DNA from: Kiritimatiellota bacterium
GTDB taxonomy: Bacteria; Verrucomicrobiota; Kiritimatiellia; RFP12; UBA1067
NCBI GenBank assembly: GCA_009778475.1
Contig: WRJS01000029.1
Location: 1 to 34,203 of the forward strand
Direction: 5' to 3'
DNA: 34,203 nucleotides
Below, one piece after another: positions 14,194 to 22,251 of the stretch. The notes under the pieces were generated by a model. That model was not told the origin of the DNA and ran no database searches. It was given only the letters and a program-made list of their open reading frames with translations. The position numbers and the translations under genes are program-made. Every line of letters starts with the position of its first letter. Position 1 is the first letter of the stretch.

Positions 14194-15888
14194 TCACTCG
14201 TCTGTATCGGACAGGGTGTCCGGCAGGAAGATGTTGAGCAGGGTGCTGGGGCGGATGCCGATGCCGAAGTCGGTGCCGCGCAAGATGCCGGAGAAGCGGT
14301 CGGTGGCGGGGTCGCGCTCGGCCTGGGAGACGACGAGGATCGCGGGCTCGAAGCCGGGGGGGATGTCCTCGACGCTTGACCAGTACCCGACCTGCGTGTA
14401 TTTGCGCAGGTACCACGGCAGGGGCCAGGTGTCGGAGGGGGGGGTGGCGATGGCGATTGAGGTGGCGAAGCCGTCGGCCTTTTGCGCGGCCTCCTCGATG
14501 GCGTCCACGATGTCGAGCGCGCTCTGGCTCGTGTGCGCATAGACGAAGGGGTTGCGGATGTCGGCGGGGAGCTTGAAGCAGGCGTAGTAGGCCTGCGCCC
14601 CTTGATGGGCTGCCGCATACGCGAGGAACGCGCCAATCGCGGCGACGGATGCCCAGCGCCCTTTCGCCGGGAGGCGCGACACCCGCTCCCACGCGAGGCC
14701 GACGCCGATGCCCGCCAGCAGGATGTAGCCGTGCAGGAACGCGAGCATGCACCATGGCGTCTTGTACGGGATGGCGCTGTAGATGGCGGTGAGCGCGAGC
14801 GTATAGACGGCGGCAAACCGGAGCCAGCGCGTGGCGGCCGGGGTGCCGCCGCTGCCCGCGCGCGCGTCCCGCCGCGGGGCAAACGCCAGCGCGGCCGCGA
14901 GCAGGGCGGGCGGGATCAGCACGCCGGCCTCGCTCCAGATGCGGCCGACCGCGTGGGAACTGCTCATGGGGTTCAGCACGCCCATGAGGCCGCCGAGTTT
15001 CGTCCATGTGATGGCCGGCGAATACTTGTGCCAGAACAGCAGCCTCAGGTAGAAGTTCCACGGGTGGGTGTGGTCCTCCACGACCGCCCGCTCGGCGTAG
15101 GCGCCGAACGTCGCGAACACGGCGTCGTAGAGGCCTTTCGGGTAGGTGAAGAACGACGAGAAGAACAGCACCATCACGAGGGCGGCCGCGCCGAGCATGA
15201 TGAGGAAGTCGCGCGTGTTCCATGCGGCCAGCAGGCGGCGGAAGCCGCACGCGCAGAGCGCGGCGATCCCGGCGGCCGCGACGGACAGCACGATGGTCTC
15301 TTTCGTGGCGGCGGCAAGCCCGAGGCACGCCCCGAAGCCGCCGGCCATCCACGCGCCCTTGCGCGTGCCGCCGCCCGCGCGGACGTAGTGCACGGCGCAC
15401 ACGAGCATCCCCGTGAGGAATGTGACGAACATCGTCTCTTGGATGAAGAAGCGGCTGTAGTAGTTCATCGCGGGCGAGAGCGCGGTCAGCCCGATCGCGG
15501 TCATCACGCCCGCGGGGTGGGTGAAGAGCCCCTTCCGGTCGCGGGCGTACAGCCCCAGCATCAGCAGGAGCGTCATCAGGCTGAACGCCACGGGCACCAT
15601 GCGGAAGTTGCGCTCGGTGGTGTCCGCGAACGTTTTGGCGGTGGCCTTGCAGAAGGGGATGGCGGCGTAGTACATGACCGGCCCGTGGTGGTCGGTCGGG
15701 TCGTAATGGTAAACGCCCGCGTCGATCAGCCCTCCGGCGCGCACGGCCTGGTTGGCCTCGTCGCCGTGCATGACGCGCACCTCGAGGTTGCGCGAGCGGG
15801 CGGCGAACGTGAACAGGCACACGGCCAGCGTCGCGAACAACATCAGGTGGGTCGTTGTCATGCCTCTTTCGTCAATGCGCAGGCTCAT
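14194..15888 (-). CDS. GT-C fold membrane glycosyltransferase (TIGR03663/Agl23-like)
   Basis: A 564-aa polytopic membrane protein of the ArnT/PMT-like superfamily, closest in appearance to the TIGR03663 (flippase-associated Agl23) group. After the first helix comes MHGDEANQAVRAG, whose DEA corresponds to the acidic catalytic motif in the first periplasmic loop. YDPTDHHGPVMYY follows, and YNYYSRFFIQETMF-like NYYSRFFIQETMF is the second conserved loop. Roughly ten to twelve hydrophobic helices are visible, then a soluble C-terminal tail. Such enzymes transfer sugars from polyprenyl-phosphate donors at the periplasmic face. AAGGAC lies before ATG 15888; the methyltransferase gene ends 22 nt upstream, so the genes are likely cotranscribed. 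An eight-G run (14437-14444) lies near the 3' end. Donor and acceptor are unknown. Confidence 0.8.
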   Translation of the reverse strand: MSLRIDERGMTTTHLMLFATLAVCLFTFAARSRNLEVRVMHGDEANQAVRAGGLIDAGVYHYDPTDHHGPVMYYAAIPFCKATAKTFADTTERNFRMVPVAFSLMTLLLMLGLYARDRKGLFTHPAGVMTAIGLTALSPAMNYYSRFFIQETMFVTFLTGMLVCAVHYVRAGGGTRKGAWMAGGFGACLGLAAATKETIVLSVAAAGIAALCACGFRRLLAAWNTRDFLIMLGAAALVMVLFFSSFFTYPKGLYDAVFATFGAYAERAVVEDHTHPWNFYLRLLFWHKYSPAITWTKLGGLMGVLNPMSSSHAVGRIWSEAGVLIPPALLAAALAFAPRRDARAGSGGTPAATRWLRFAAVYTLALTAIYSAIPYKTPWCMLAFLHGYILLAGIGVGLAWERVSRLPAKGRWASVAAIGAFLAYAAAHQGAQAYYACFKLPADIRNPFVYAHTSQSALDIVDAIEEAAQKADGFATSIAIATPPSDTWPLPWYLRKYTQVGYWSSVEDIPPGFEPAILVVSQAERDPATDRFSGILRGTDFGIGIRPSTLLNIFLPDTLSDTDE

Positions 15889-15910
15889 GCTTGTCCTTGT
15901 TGCGTGCGGG

Positions 15911-17107
15911 TCATCCGATGTGCGGCTGGAGCAGGCTTGCCAGGCGCGTCTCGAGCCACGGGGTGATGTTCCAGAGATCGCGGAGGGCGAGGTATTCGCT
16001 GACGGCCTCCGTATGCCCCGGCTTGACCGCGAACTCGGCCTTCAAGAGGATGTTGCGCGACGTGGCCTCGGCGGAGACGAACTCCACCACGTTCACGCGG
16101 AAACCGAGGATGCGCAGGATCTGGGCGCGGAACGTGTCCGTCAGCAGGTCCGCGAAACGCTCGCGCACAATGCCGTGGCGCAGGAGCGCCTGCATCGGAC
16201 CGCCGCCTTTCAGGGACTTGTGCAACTCGTGCTGGCAGCAGGGGGCGCAGAGCAGGTAGCGGCTCTTCCACTCGATGCCGCGCGCGAGGGCCTCGTCGGT
16301 CGCCGTGTCGCACGCGTGGAGGCTCATCACGAGGTCCGGCGCAAACCCCGGGTCGGCGGCCGCGATGTCGCTCGGGAGGAACGCGACGTGCTGCGCCACA
16401 TCCAGCCGCGCCGCGAGGCACTGCGCCGTCTCGATGATGCCGGGGTTGCGGTCGATGCCGCAGACGCGCACGTCGAACCCGTGGGCGTGCGTGAGGTAGT
16501 GATACGCCGCCAAGGTCAGGTAGGCGCGCCCGCAGCCGCAGTCAACGATGTTGAGCGCCTTGTCGGCCTTCTCGGCGACGACGGCCTCCAGCGCTTTGAG
16601 GAACGCGTTGACCTGATCGTACTTGCCGCGCATGGAGGCCTTGATGCGGCCGTCCGCATCCGCGATGTCGATGGCTTTGAGCAGGGCGGAGGAATCGAAC
16701 GCGGTGAGCGGCTGCGACTTCGCGCGGTCGTGCGCGGGGGCCTCCTCGACCTCGCGGGCCATCGGCGCGGAGCGCGAGACGAGCGCCCTGCCCTTGCGCG
16801 TGATGCGCACGTGCAGGTCGCCCGAGCCTGTGATGAGGTGGAGTTCGCGCGGGCCGGTCTGCGCCAGGATGTCCTCCACGCCTTTCCGCGCGGCGTCGGC
16901 GTCGAAGTTCTTGACGCTCGTGCGGCCCTTGTCGGTCATCTCGCCCTGATAACGCTTCTCGCCTTTGAGGGTGACGGGGCGCAGGCTGATTTTGAACGCC
17001 TCGCCGCCGCGATGGAGGACCTGCGTGAGTTTCATCCAGCCCTTTTCGTCGAAGATACGCTTGCGGATTTCATCCGCGAGTTCTTGGGGAATATCGGTTC
17101 GTGACAT
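15911..17107 (-). CDS. SAM-dependent methyltransferase (Methyltransf_32-like)
   Basis: A 398-aa protein with a class I Rossmann methyltransferase domain in its C-terminal half. Motif I is VDCGCGRAYLTLA (188-200), the acidic ribose-binding segment is CGIDRNPGIIE, and SLHACDTATDEAL (262-274) plus APCCQHEL (288-295) match the LHACG and PCCYH signatures of the Methyltransf_32 / METTL25-TRM13 group. Some members of that group modify tRNA or ribosomal protein, so an RNA or translation target is plausible but not shown. The N-terminal ~125 residues are a separate alpha/beta region (GEMTDKGRTSVKNFDA, ELHLITGSGDLHVRI) perhaps used for substrate binding. It sits between lpxD and the glycosyltransferase gene on the same strand. 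Confidence 0.8.
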   Translation of the reverse strand: MSRTDIPQELADEIRKRIFDEKGWMKLTQVLHRGGEAFKISLRPVTLKGEKRYQGEMTDKGRTSVKNFDADAARKGVEDILAQTGPRELHLITGSGDLHVRITRKGRALVSRSAPMAREVEEAPAHDRAKSQPLTAFDSSALLKAIDIADADGRIKASMRGKYDQVNAFLKALEAVVAEKADKALNIVDCGCGRAYLTLAAYHYLTHAHGFDVRVCGIDRNPGIIETAQCLAARLDVAQHVAFLPSDIAAADPGFAPDLVMSLHACDTATDEALARGIEWKSRYLLCAPCCQHELHKSLKGGGPMQALLRHGIVRERFADLLTDTFRAQILRILGFRVNVVEFVSAEATSRNILLKAEFAVKPGHTEAVSEYLALRDLWNITPWLETRLASLLQPHIG

Positions 17108-17108
17108 G

Positions 17109-17238
17109 GTGGTTGAGTTTCTAGTTTTTAGTTTTTAGTTTCTAGTTTCTAGTTTTGAGTTTCTAGTTTTTAGTTTTGAGTTTCTAGTTCCGACTGCAAT
17201 CGGTGGCAGTCGGGTCCTGCAAATCCTGTCAAAAAAAA
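17109..17238. repeat. TTTCTAG/TTTTTAG word array and GACAGGAT half-element
   Basis: From about 17111 to 17190, TTTCTAG, TTTTTAG and TTTTGAG words alternate about ten times. Next to it (17216-17238), read on the minus strand, is an eight-T run followed by GACAGGATTTGCAGG, the same core as at 23725, 27065 and 31221. It lies between lpxD and the methyltransferase gene. Confidence 0.75.
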
Positions 17239-17250
17239 CACGGCACTTCC

Positions 17251-18276
17251 CTAGCGCAGCTTCGCTTCCAGCTTGTCAAGGCGTTCTTTGAGTTTCTCGA
17301 TTTGGCGGGGGGCGAGGATTTGGGCGACGAACTCGCGTTTGGGGCAAGCGGGCAGACCCAGATAATATTCGCCGGGTGGGACGCTCTTGGACAGGCCGCT
17401 CGCAGGACCGACCTGAGCGCGGTCGCCAATCGTGAGGTGACCGGAAATCCCGGCCTGCGCCCAGATGAGGCACCCTGTGCCGATATGCGTGCTACCGGCG
17501 ACGCCAGCCTGCGCGATGATGCCGCTGTAGTCGCCGACCTGCACGTTGTGGCCGATCTGGACGAGGTTGTCGATCTTGACGCTGTTGCCGATGCGCGTGC
17601 GGCCGAAGCGCGCGCGGTCGATGGTGGTGTTGCACCCGATCTCCACGTCGTCGCCGATTTCGACGATGCCGGTCTGCGGGATTTTCTCGATCGTGATGGA
17701 GCCGTCCGCGCTGACCACGGGGTTGAAGCCGTAGCCGTCGCCGCCGATGCGGACGCCGGAGTGCAGGATGGCGCGGTGGCCGATGATGCTGCCCTCGCGG
17801 ATTGTGACTTGCGGGTAAACATGGCAGCCATCCCCGAGCTTGACCTGCTGACCGATGAAGACTTGGGCCTCGATGATGCAATTGTCACCGATGGTGGTTT
17901 CGCCTTCGATGACCGTCCACGCGCCGATATGCACGTTTTGCCCCAGCTTGATGTCGGGGCTGACAATCGCGGTGGGGTGGATGCCGGGTTTGCGATTGAC
18001 GGGCGCGGGTGCGAACCAGGCGCTCACCTGCGCGAACGCGGCGTTCGGGCTGGCAACGCGGATGATGGCGGGCGCAGGGCAGTCGCCGTTCCAGTCCAGC
18101 GGCACGAGGACCGCGCTGGCGCGCGTGGCGGCAAGCTGCTTGGCGTACTTGCCGTCGGCGAAGAAGCTGACATCCCCTGCGCGGGCCTCGTCGAGGTTCG
18201 CCATGGCGGCAATCTCGACGGCCTGATCGCCGTCGAGATGACCTGAAAGCCGGTCCGCAATCTCTTGCGCGCGCAT
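17251..18276 (-). CDS. lpxD: UDP-3-O-acylglucosamine N-acyltransferase
   Basis: Third enzyme of lipid A synthesis: it adds a hydroxyacyl chain from acyl-ACP to the 2-amino group of UDP-3-O-acyl-glucosamine in the cytoplasm. The 341-aa protein has the LpxD layout: an N-terminal uridine-binding domain (1-~95), a left-handed beta-helix of hexapeptide repeats (~98-300) and a C-terminal helix. His243 in NLVQIGHNVQVG corresponds to the catalytic base, and GGDGYGF (178-184) is the family's conserved loop. ATG 18276 was chosen rather than a longer start because AAGG sits 6 nt upstream and the family begins here. The skp stop lies 4 nt before the start, so the pair is tightly coupled. Its presence implies a lipid A-bearing outer membrane. 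Confidence 0.96.
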   Translation of the reverse strand: MRAQEIADRLSGHLDGDQAVEIAAMANLDEARAGDVSFFADGKYAKQLAATRASAVLVPLDWNGDCPAPAIIRVASPNAAFAQVSAWFAPAPVNRKPGIHPTAIVSPDIKLGQNVHIGAWTVIEGETTIGDNCIIEAQVFIGQQVKLGDGCHVYPQVTIREGSIIGHRAILHSGVRIGGDGYGFNPVVSADGSITIEKIPQTGIVEIGDDVEIGCNTTIDRARFGRTRIGNSVKIDNLVQIGHNVQVGDYSGIIAQAGVAGSTHIGTGCLIWAQAGISGHLTIGDRAQVGPASGLSKSVPPGEYYLGLPACPKREFVAQILAPRQIEKLKERLDKLEAKLR

Positions 18277-18280
18277 AGCC

Positions 18281-18847
18281 TTATTTCGCTTCCGCTTCGG
18301 CTTCTTTACGGACCTTGGGGTCAACGCCCAGCTCTTTCAGGACGGCATCCGTCACGTCCATCTTCGCGTCGAAGTAGGCGAGGGTGGAACTGTCCATGAC
18401 GACGGTGATCTTGTTGTCCTTGGCGTACTTGGTGACCTTCTCGCGGATGTCGCTGGTGACTTGGCGCAGGAGGCGCGTGTCGAGGTCGGAGAGCTCGCGC
18501 TGGGATTTCTGGAGCTGCTCGCGCAAGTCGCGCTCGGCATCTTCGACGACGACGCGCTGCTTCGTGGTCTTGTCCTCTGCCTCGATGCGGGCCTTGTCGC
18601 TGAGCGCGGGGTTGCGGGCCTCTTTTGCGGCGTTCTCGTACCCCTTGCGGAGATCCTCGAAACGCTCGCGGTTCTTGTCGAGCTTCGCCTGAAGCTCTTT
18701 CTCCATGTCCTCCATCAGCTTGCGGTCGCGCTCGCGGTTCGGGTGATAGCGGACGAGATCAATCATGTTCACGACCACTGTCTTGTCCTGCGCAACCCCC
18801 ATCATCGCCGCCAACGCGACGGCCAACATGATACCTGCCTTTTTCAT
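18281..18847 (-). CDS. skp: Periplasmic OmpH/Skp-family chaperone
   Basis: A 188-aa protein of the OmpH/Skp family, trimeric periplasmic chaperones that hold unfolded outer-membrane proteins on their way to BamA. It has a signal peptide (MKKAGIMLAVALAAMMGVAQ), a short beta strand (TVVVNMIDLVRYHP), a long charged coiled-coil arm (about 40-140) and a closing strand (ITVVMDSSTLAYFD), exactly the family's order. AAAGGAG lies 8 nt before ATG 18847, which fixes the start; the longer open frame upstream is not credible. It is the second gene of the conserved bamA-skp-lpxD order. Confidence 0.93.
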   Translation of the reverse strand: MKKAGIMLAVALAAMMGVAQDKTVVVNMIDLVRYHPNRERDRKLMEDMEKELQAKLDKNRERFEDLRKGYENAAKEARNPALSDKARIEAEDKTTKQRVVVEDAERDLREQLQKSQRELSDLDTRLLRQVTSDIREKVTKYAKDNKITVVMDSSTLAYFDAKMDVTDAVLKELGVDPKVRKEAEAEAK

Positions 18848-18854
18848 CTCTTCT

Positions 18855-18905
18855 TCTCCTTTTTGAGTTTCTAGTTTCTCGTTTTGAGTTGCTCGTTTCT
18901 CGAAC
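18855..18905. repeat. GAGTTTCTAGTTTCTCG word array between bamA and skp
   Basis: TTTTGAGTTTCTAG, TTTCTCG and TTTTGAGTTGCTCG words are repeated between the skp ribosome site and about 18905. The words match those of the array at 17111-17190. The remaining spacer to 18971 shows nothing recognisable. Confidence 0.6.
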
Positions 18906-18971
18906 TTAGTTTCGAAAGGTGTACGTCCGTGCACTTCAAAAACAACAGCTGGAAACGAACAACCCCTTTCA

Positions 18972-21371
18972 TCATTCAAACCCGATTGAGAACGAGAACA
19001 CTTCCGTGTCCGTGTAACGGTCATCCCGCTTGAAGGGCCTCGCGATATCGAAGCGGATCGGGAAGCCCTTGATGTCAATACGCAACCCCACGCCGCCGGA
19101 CACGCAGAAGCTCGACATGCTGCCGCCCCATGCGTCCTCGCCCAGCGAGCCCGCATCCATGAACGCCGCGACGCGCACGGCCTTGAACAACGGGATAGAA
19201 TATTCCGCCGAGCCGAGCGCGAGCGTCTGCCCGCCGATGGGCACGTGGTGGTCGCTGTAGCCCGGCGCGTCAAAGGCCTTGGGGCCGACATCGCGGTACC
19301 TCACGCCGCGCACGGTGCGCGGGCCGCCGAGGAAGAGCTTCTCGTAAATCGGCAGCTCATTGTCGCCATAGGACTCGATGGTCTCGAGGCGGCCGCGGAG
19401 GCTCAGCACGTGCTTGCCCCACGGCAGCGGGAACCAGTGGCGGTAGTTGGCGCCGAGCTTGTAGAACTGGTTGTCGCCGACGCCGCCCTCCGAGAGGTCG
19501 CCGAAGAGGAAGGCGCGGTAGCCGCGCGTCGGCACGAAAATCTGGTCGCGCGCGTCGCGCTCCCAGTAGAGGCGGAAGATGCTGTTCATGTTGCCGCCGA
19601 ACTCGTCCTTCTGCCACTTGAAATAGCGGCTCTCATCGCCGTCCCAGCCGCCGCCGGAACCGCCGCTCCAGTCGCCGAGGTCGTCGGCCCCGGGGATGAG
19701 GCTCTTGCCGTCCTTCGTGTACCAGTTGCGGTTGTCCACGCTCTTCATGTCCACCTGCTCCAGCGTGTAGGACACGCCCACGCGGCCGAAGGCCACGGGG
19801 TACGCGAGGCCGACGCTCCCGCCCGCGCGGGTCACGTCGAATTCGCGGTACCAGAGGTTGCGGTAGTAGAAGTCCGTCGAGAGGGCCATGGGCCGGTCGA
19901 GGAACCACGGCTCCGTCCAGGAGACTTCACCCGCCTGGTTGCGCGTGCCGATTTCGACGCCGAACCGCGCCTTCTGGCCGCCGCCCGTGAAGTTGGGCCA
20001 GTTGAGGATGTCGAAGTTGCTCTGCGAGATTTCGAGGAACCCCATCAGCTGGTCGATGGAGGAGAAGCCCGCACCGATCAGGAAGCGGCCGGTGTTCTGC
20101 TCGTCCACCTCATACACGAGGTCGCGCTGGTCGTCCGCGTCCGTCTTCTCGGTATAGTGGCGCACGTCCGAGAAATAGCCGAGGTTTCTCAGGCGGTTGC
20201 CGCTGCGCTCGACGCGGACCTCGTTCATGACTTCGCCGGGGTTGACCAGGATCTCGCGGCGGATGACCTTGTCCTTGGTCTTGTCGTTGCCGCGGATGAT
20301 GATATTGCGGATGTAGGCCAGCTGCCCCTCGTGAACCTCGAAGGTGATGACCGCGCGTCCGGGGCGCCCCGGCACGGTCTCGATGAACGGGCGCACCATC
20401 GTGTCCGCATAACCGCGCGAGCCGTAGTAGTCGCGGATGTTCTTCGCCGCGTCGTTGATGGCCTTGCGCCCGCCCGTCATGTCCTCTTTCAGCCCTGTGC
20501 TCGCCAGCACCTCCGCGTCCGGGAAGAGCGTCACGCCTCGGATGGCGACGGACTCGACCGTGTAGGCGTCGCCCTCGGTCACGTTGAAGACCATGTTGAT
20601 TCTCTCTTCGCCCGCGCTCTCCACGACGGGAAAGTCAACCTTCGCGTCGAGGAACCCGGCGTCGCGGTAAACGTCCTCCGCCTTCTGCCGCGCGTCCTCC
20701 AGCGCCTGGTCCGAAACCGGCGTGTCCGAGAACCATCCGAGCGGGTTCCACCACGGGTACTCGCCGAACGCGGAGCGCAACTCGGATGCGGGGATGGACA
20801 CGTTGTTGACGAACGTGAAGTCTTTGATTCTCTGGCGATCGCCCTCTTCGATCGTGAACGTCACCGTCGCGAAACCCGCGCTGCCCTCGATCGGCTGTAT
20901 CTCCGCCTTGACCAGCACATCGCGGAAATAACGCTTCAGGTACTCGTCGCGGATTTTGACGGCGCGCTCGTGGAGGATGGCGCTATCGATCAGCTCGCCG
21001 TTGCGCAGCTCCGAGAGCTTGCGGATTTTGCTCTCGCTCAGGAATGCGTTGCCCGTGATGGTGAGCGGTTCCTGAAAACGGTGGCGGCGCTGAACCATAT
21101 AGATGACATTCACGGCACCGTTGTCGAGAGGCTCGATGAGCACGGTCACGTCCGAGAAGCGTCCCGTGTCCAGCAGTGTCCGCTCGTCGCGCGACGTCGC
21201 CTCTGCCGAATACTCGTCCCCGGCCTTCACGCTGCAGTGATTCAGCACGTCCGACGCATCCGTGCCAAACGTGTCCCGCGCCCTCACGGTCACGTTCTGA
21301 ACCGTCGCGCCGCGCACGGCGCCCGCCATCAAAAAAAACGTTGCTGTCCAAATATGCCATACGTTACGCAT
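18972..21371 (-). CDS. bamA: Outer membrane protein assembly factor BamA
   Basis: Central component of the BAM complex, which folds and inserts beta-barrel proteins into the outer membrane. The 799-aa protein has a signal peptide (to about residue 21), five POTRA domains (about 22-425; examples begin EPLTITGNAF, YTVESVAIRGVTLF and AYIRNIIIRGNDKT) and a 16-strand barrel. The barrel has the loop-6 motif VRG at 687-689 within GGPRTVRGVRYRD. A final strand, EVFSFSIGF, fits a beta-signal, although an extra Glu follows the terminal Phe. A Gly/Asp/Trp-rich loop (LGDWSGGSGGGWDGDESRY) is an extension in the barrel. GAGAGG lies before ATG 21371. The gene heads the bamA-skp-lpxD run and follows a TetR gene by 72 nt. 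Confidence 0.96.
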   Translation of the reverse strand: MRNVWHIWTATFFLMAGAVRGATVQNVTVRARDTFGTDASDVLNHCSVKAGDEYSAEATSRDERTLLDTGRFSDVTVLIEPLDNGAVNVIYMVQRRHRFQEPLTITGNAFLSESKIRKLSELRNGELIDSAILHERAVKIRDEYLKRYFRDVLVKAEIQPIEGSAGFATVTFTIEEGDRQRIKDFTFVNNVSIPASELRSAFGEYPWWNPLGWFSDTPVSDQALEDARQKAEDVYRDAGFLDAKVDFPVVESAGEERINMVFNVTEGDAYTVESVAIRGVTLFPDAEVLASTGLKEDMTGGRKAINDAAKNIRDYYGSRGYADTMVRPFIETVPGRPGRAVITFEVHEGQLAYIRNIIIRGNDKTKDKVIRREILVNPGEVMNEVRVERSGNRLRNLGYFSDVRHYTEKTDADDQRDLVYEVDEQNTGRFLIGAGFSSIDQLMGFLEISQSNFDILNWPNFTGGGQKARFGVEIGTRNQAGEVSWTEPWFLDRPMALSTDFYYRNLWYREFDVTRAGGSVGLAYPVAFGRVGVSYTLEQVDMKSVDNRNWYTKDGKSLIPGADDLGDWSGGSGGGWDGDESRYFKWQKDEFGGNMNSIFRLYWERDARDQIFVPTRGYRAFLFGDLSEGGVGDNQFYKLGANYRHWFPLPWGKHVLSLRGRLETIESYGDNELPIYEKLFLGGPRTVRGVRYRDVGPKAFDAPGYSDHHVPIGGQTLALGSAEYSIPLFKAVRVAAFMDAGSLGEDAWGGSMSSFCVSGGVGLRIDIKGFPIRFDIARPFKRDDRYTDTEVFSFSIGFE

Positions 21372-21443
21372 GAACTTTTTCCTCTCTCTGAAAATGCCAA
21401 AAACAATATTAAACCCTTTTTCCGTCCGAAAGACAAGCCTGTA

Positions 21444-22064
21444 TTACGACGAAGTGAAGCGCCCCTCGCCGTCGCGCCGCTGGAGCAGGCGCAGCACCTG
21501 CCGGATGTGTTCCGCCAGATCGTCGAAGTCCGCGTTCTGGCTCACGGTCAGGCGCAGGATCGTCGCCTCCAGCTGGGCATACAGGAGCTCCACGGCAAAC
21601 CGCGTGTCCATGCGCTTGAACTCGCCGTTGCGGATACCCTCCAGGATGAGGCGGTGCAGGATGAGCTTGAACGTGACCGTGTGCCGCCGGATGTTCCGCT
21701 CGACGTTCGTGCCGGAGCGTTGCGCCGCCAGCAGGTAGTCGAGGATGACCGTCATCATGACGTTACGCTCGAACAGGAGCGTCAGCACCGCGTGCATCAG
21801 GCGGTCGAGGCGCGTGAACGCGGTGTCCGCCGGGTTGAGGATCTGCCTGAACTTCTGGTTCGAGATGCGCGACGCCTCCCCGATCGCGTAATTGAAAATC
21901 AGCCGCTTGTTGCGGAAATACTTGTACAGCGTCGTGCGCGCGATGCCGCAGCTGTCCGCGATCTTCTGGTACGTCACGCCGTCGTAGCCGTGCTCCGCAA
22001 ACAACTGGATCGACTTGCTGATGATGGCATTCCGCCGCGCCTCATGGTCAATCACAATACCCAT
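21444..22064 (-). CDS. TetR/AcrR-family transcriptional regulator
   Basis: A 206-aa one-component regulator. Residues ~8-58 form the TetR helix-turn-helix (ARRNAIISKSIQLFAEHGYD, then YQKIADSCGIARTTLYKYFRNKRLIF). The remaining ~150 residues are an all-helical ligand-binding and dimer domain with no recognisable ligand specificity. The ATG at 22064 was preferred to an upstream GTG (22088) because GAGGG lies just before it and the HTH starts at the usual distance. It is upstream of bamA on the same strand and divergent from the esterase gene at 22252; either could be its target. The 187-nt divergent region shows no clear palindromic operator by eye. Confidence 0.9.
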   Translation of the reverse strand: MGIVIDHEARRNAIISKSIQLFAEHGYDGVTYQKIADSCGIARTTLYKYFRNKRLIFNYAIGEASRISNQKFRQILNPADTAFTRLDRLMHAVLTLLFERNVMMTVILDYLLAAQRSGTNVERNIRRHTVTFKLILHRLILEGIRNGEFKRMDTRFAVELLYAQLEATILRLTVSQNADFDDLAEHIRQVLRLLQRRDGEGRFTSS

Positions 22065-22251
22065 CTGTCCCTCGAAACGATTCCACACGCAAAAAAGTGG
22101 GGGATATTCTCTGCGAGTTCGGCGGATACGTCAAGCCAAAACCGCCTTCCCCGCTTCGTTTTTTTCCGCATGTATGGCTTGCGCAAAACGCGATAATGTG
22201 CGACCATTCACCCGTGCATTGGCGATCGCTCAACATCAGAGGTTCCTTATT

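Noticed and set aside
18848..19291. N-terminal extension of the Skp/OmpH protein
   Set aside because: The extension reads through the word array and antisense to bamA; a strong ribosome site and signal peptide place the start at 18847.
19245..22196. 983-aa open frame on the plus strand opposite bamA and the TetR gene
   Set aside because: Low-complexity Arg/Val/Ala-rich translation opposite genes with strong family motifs; no start signal.
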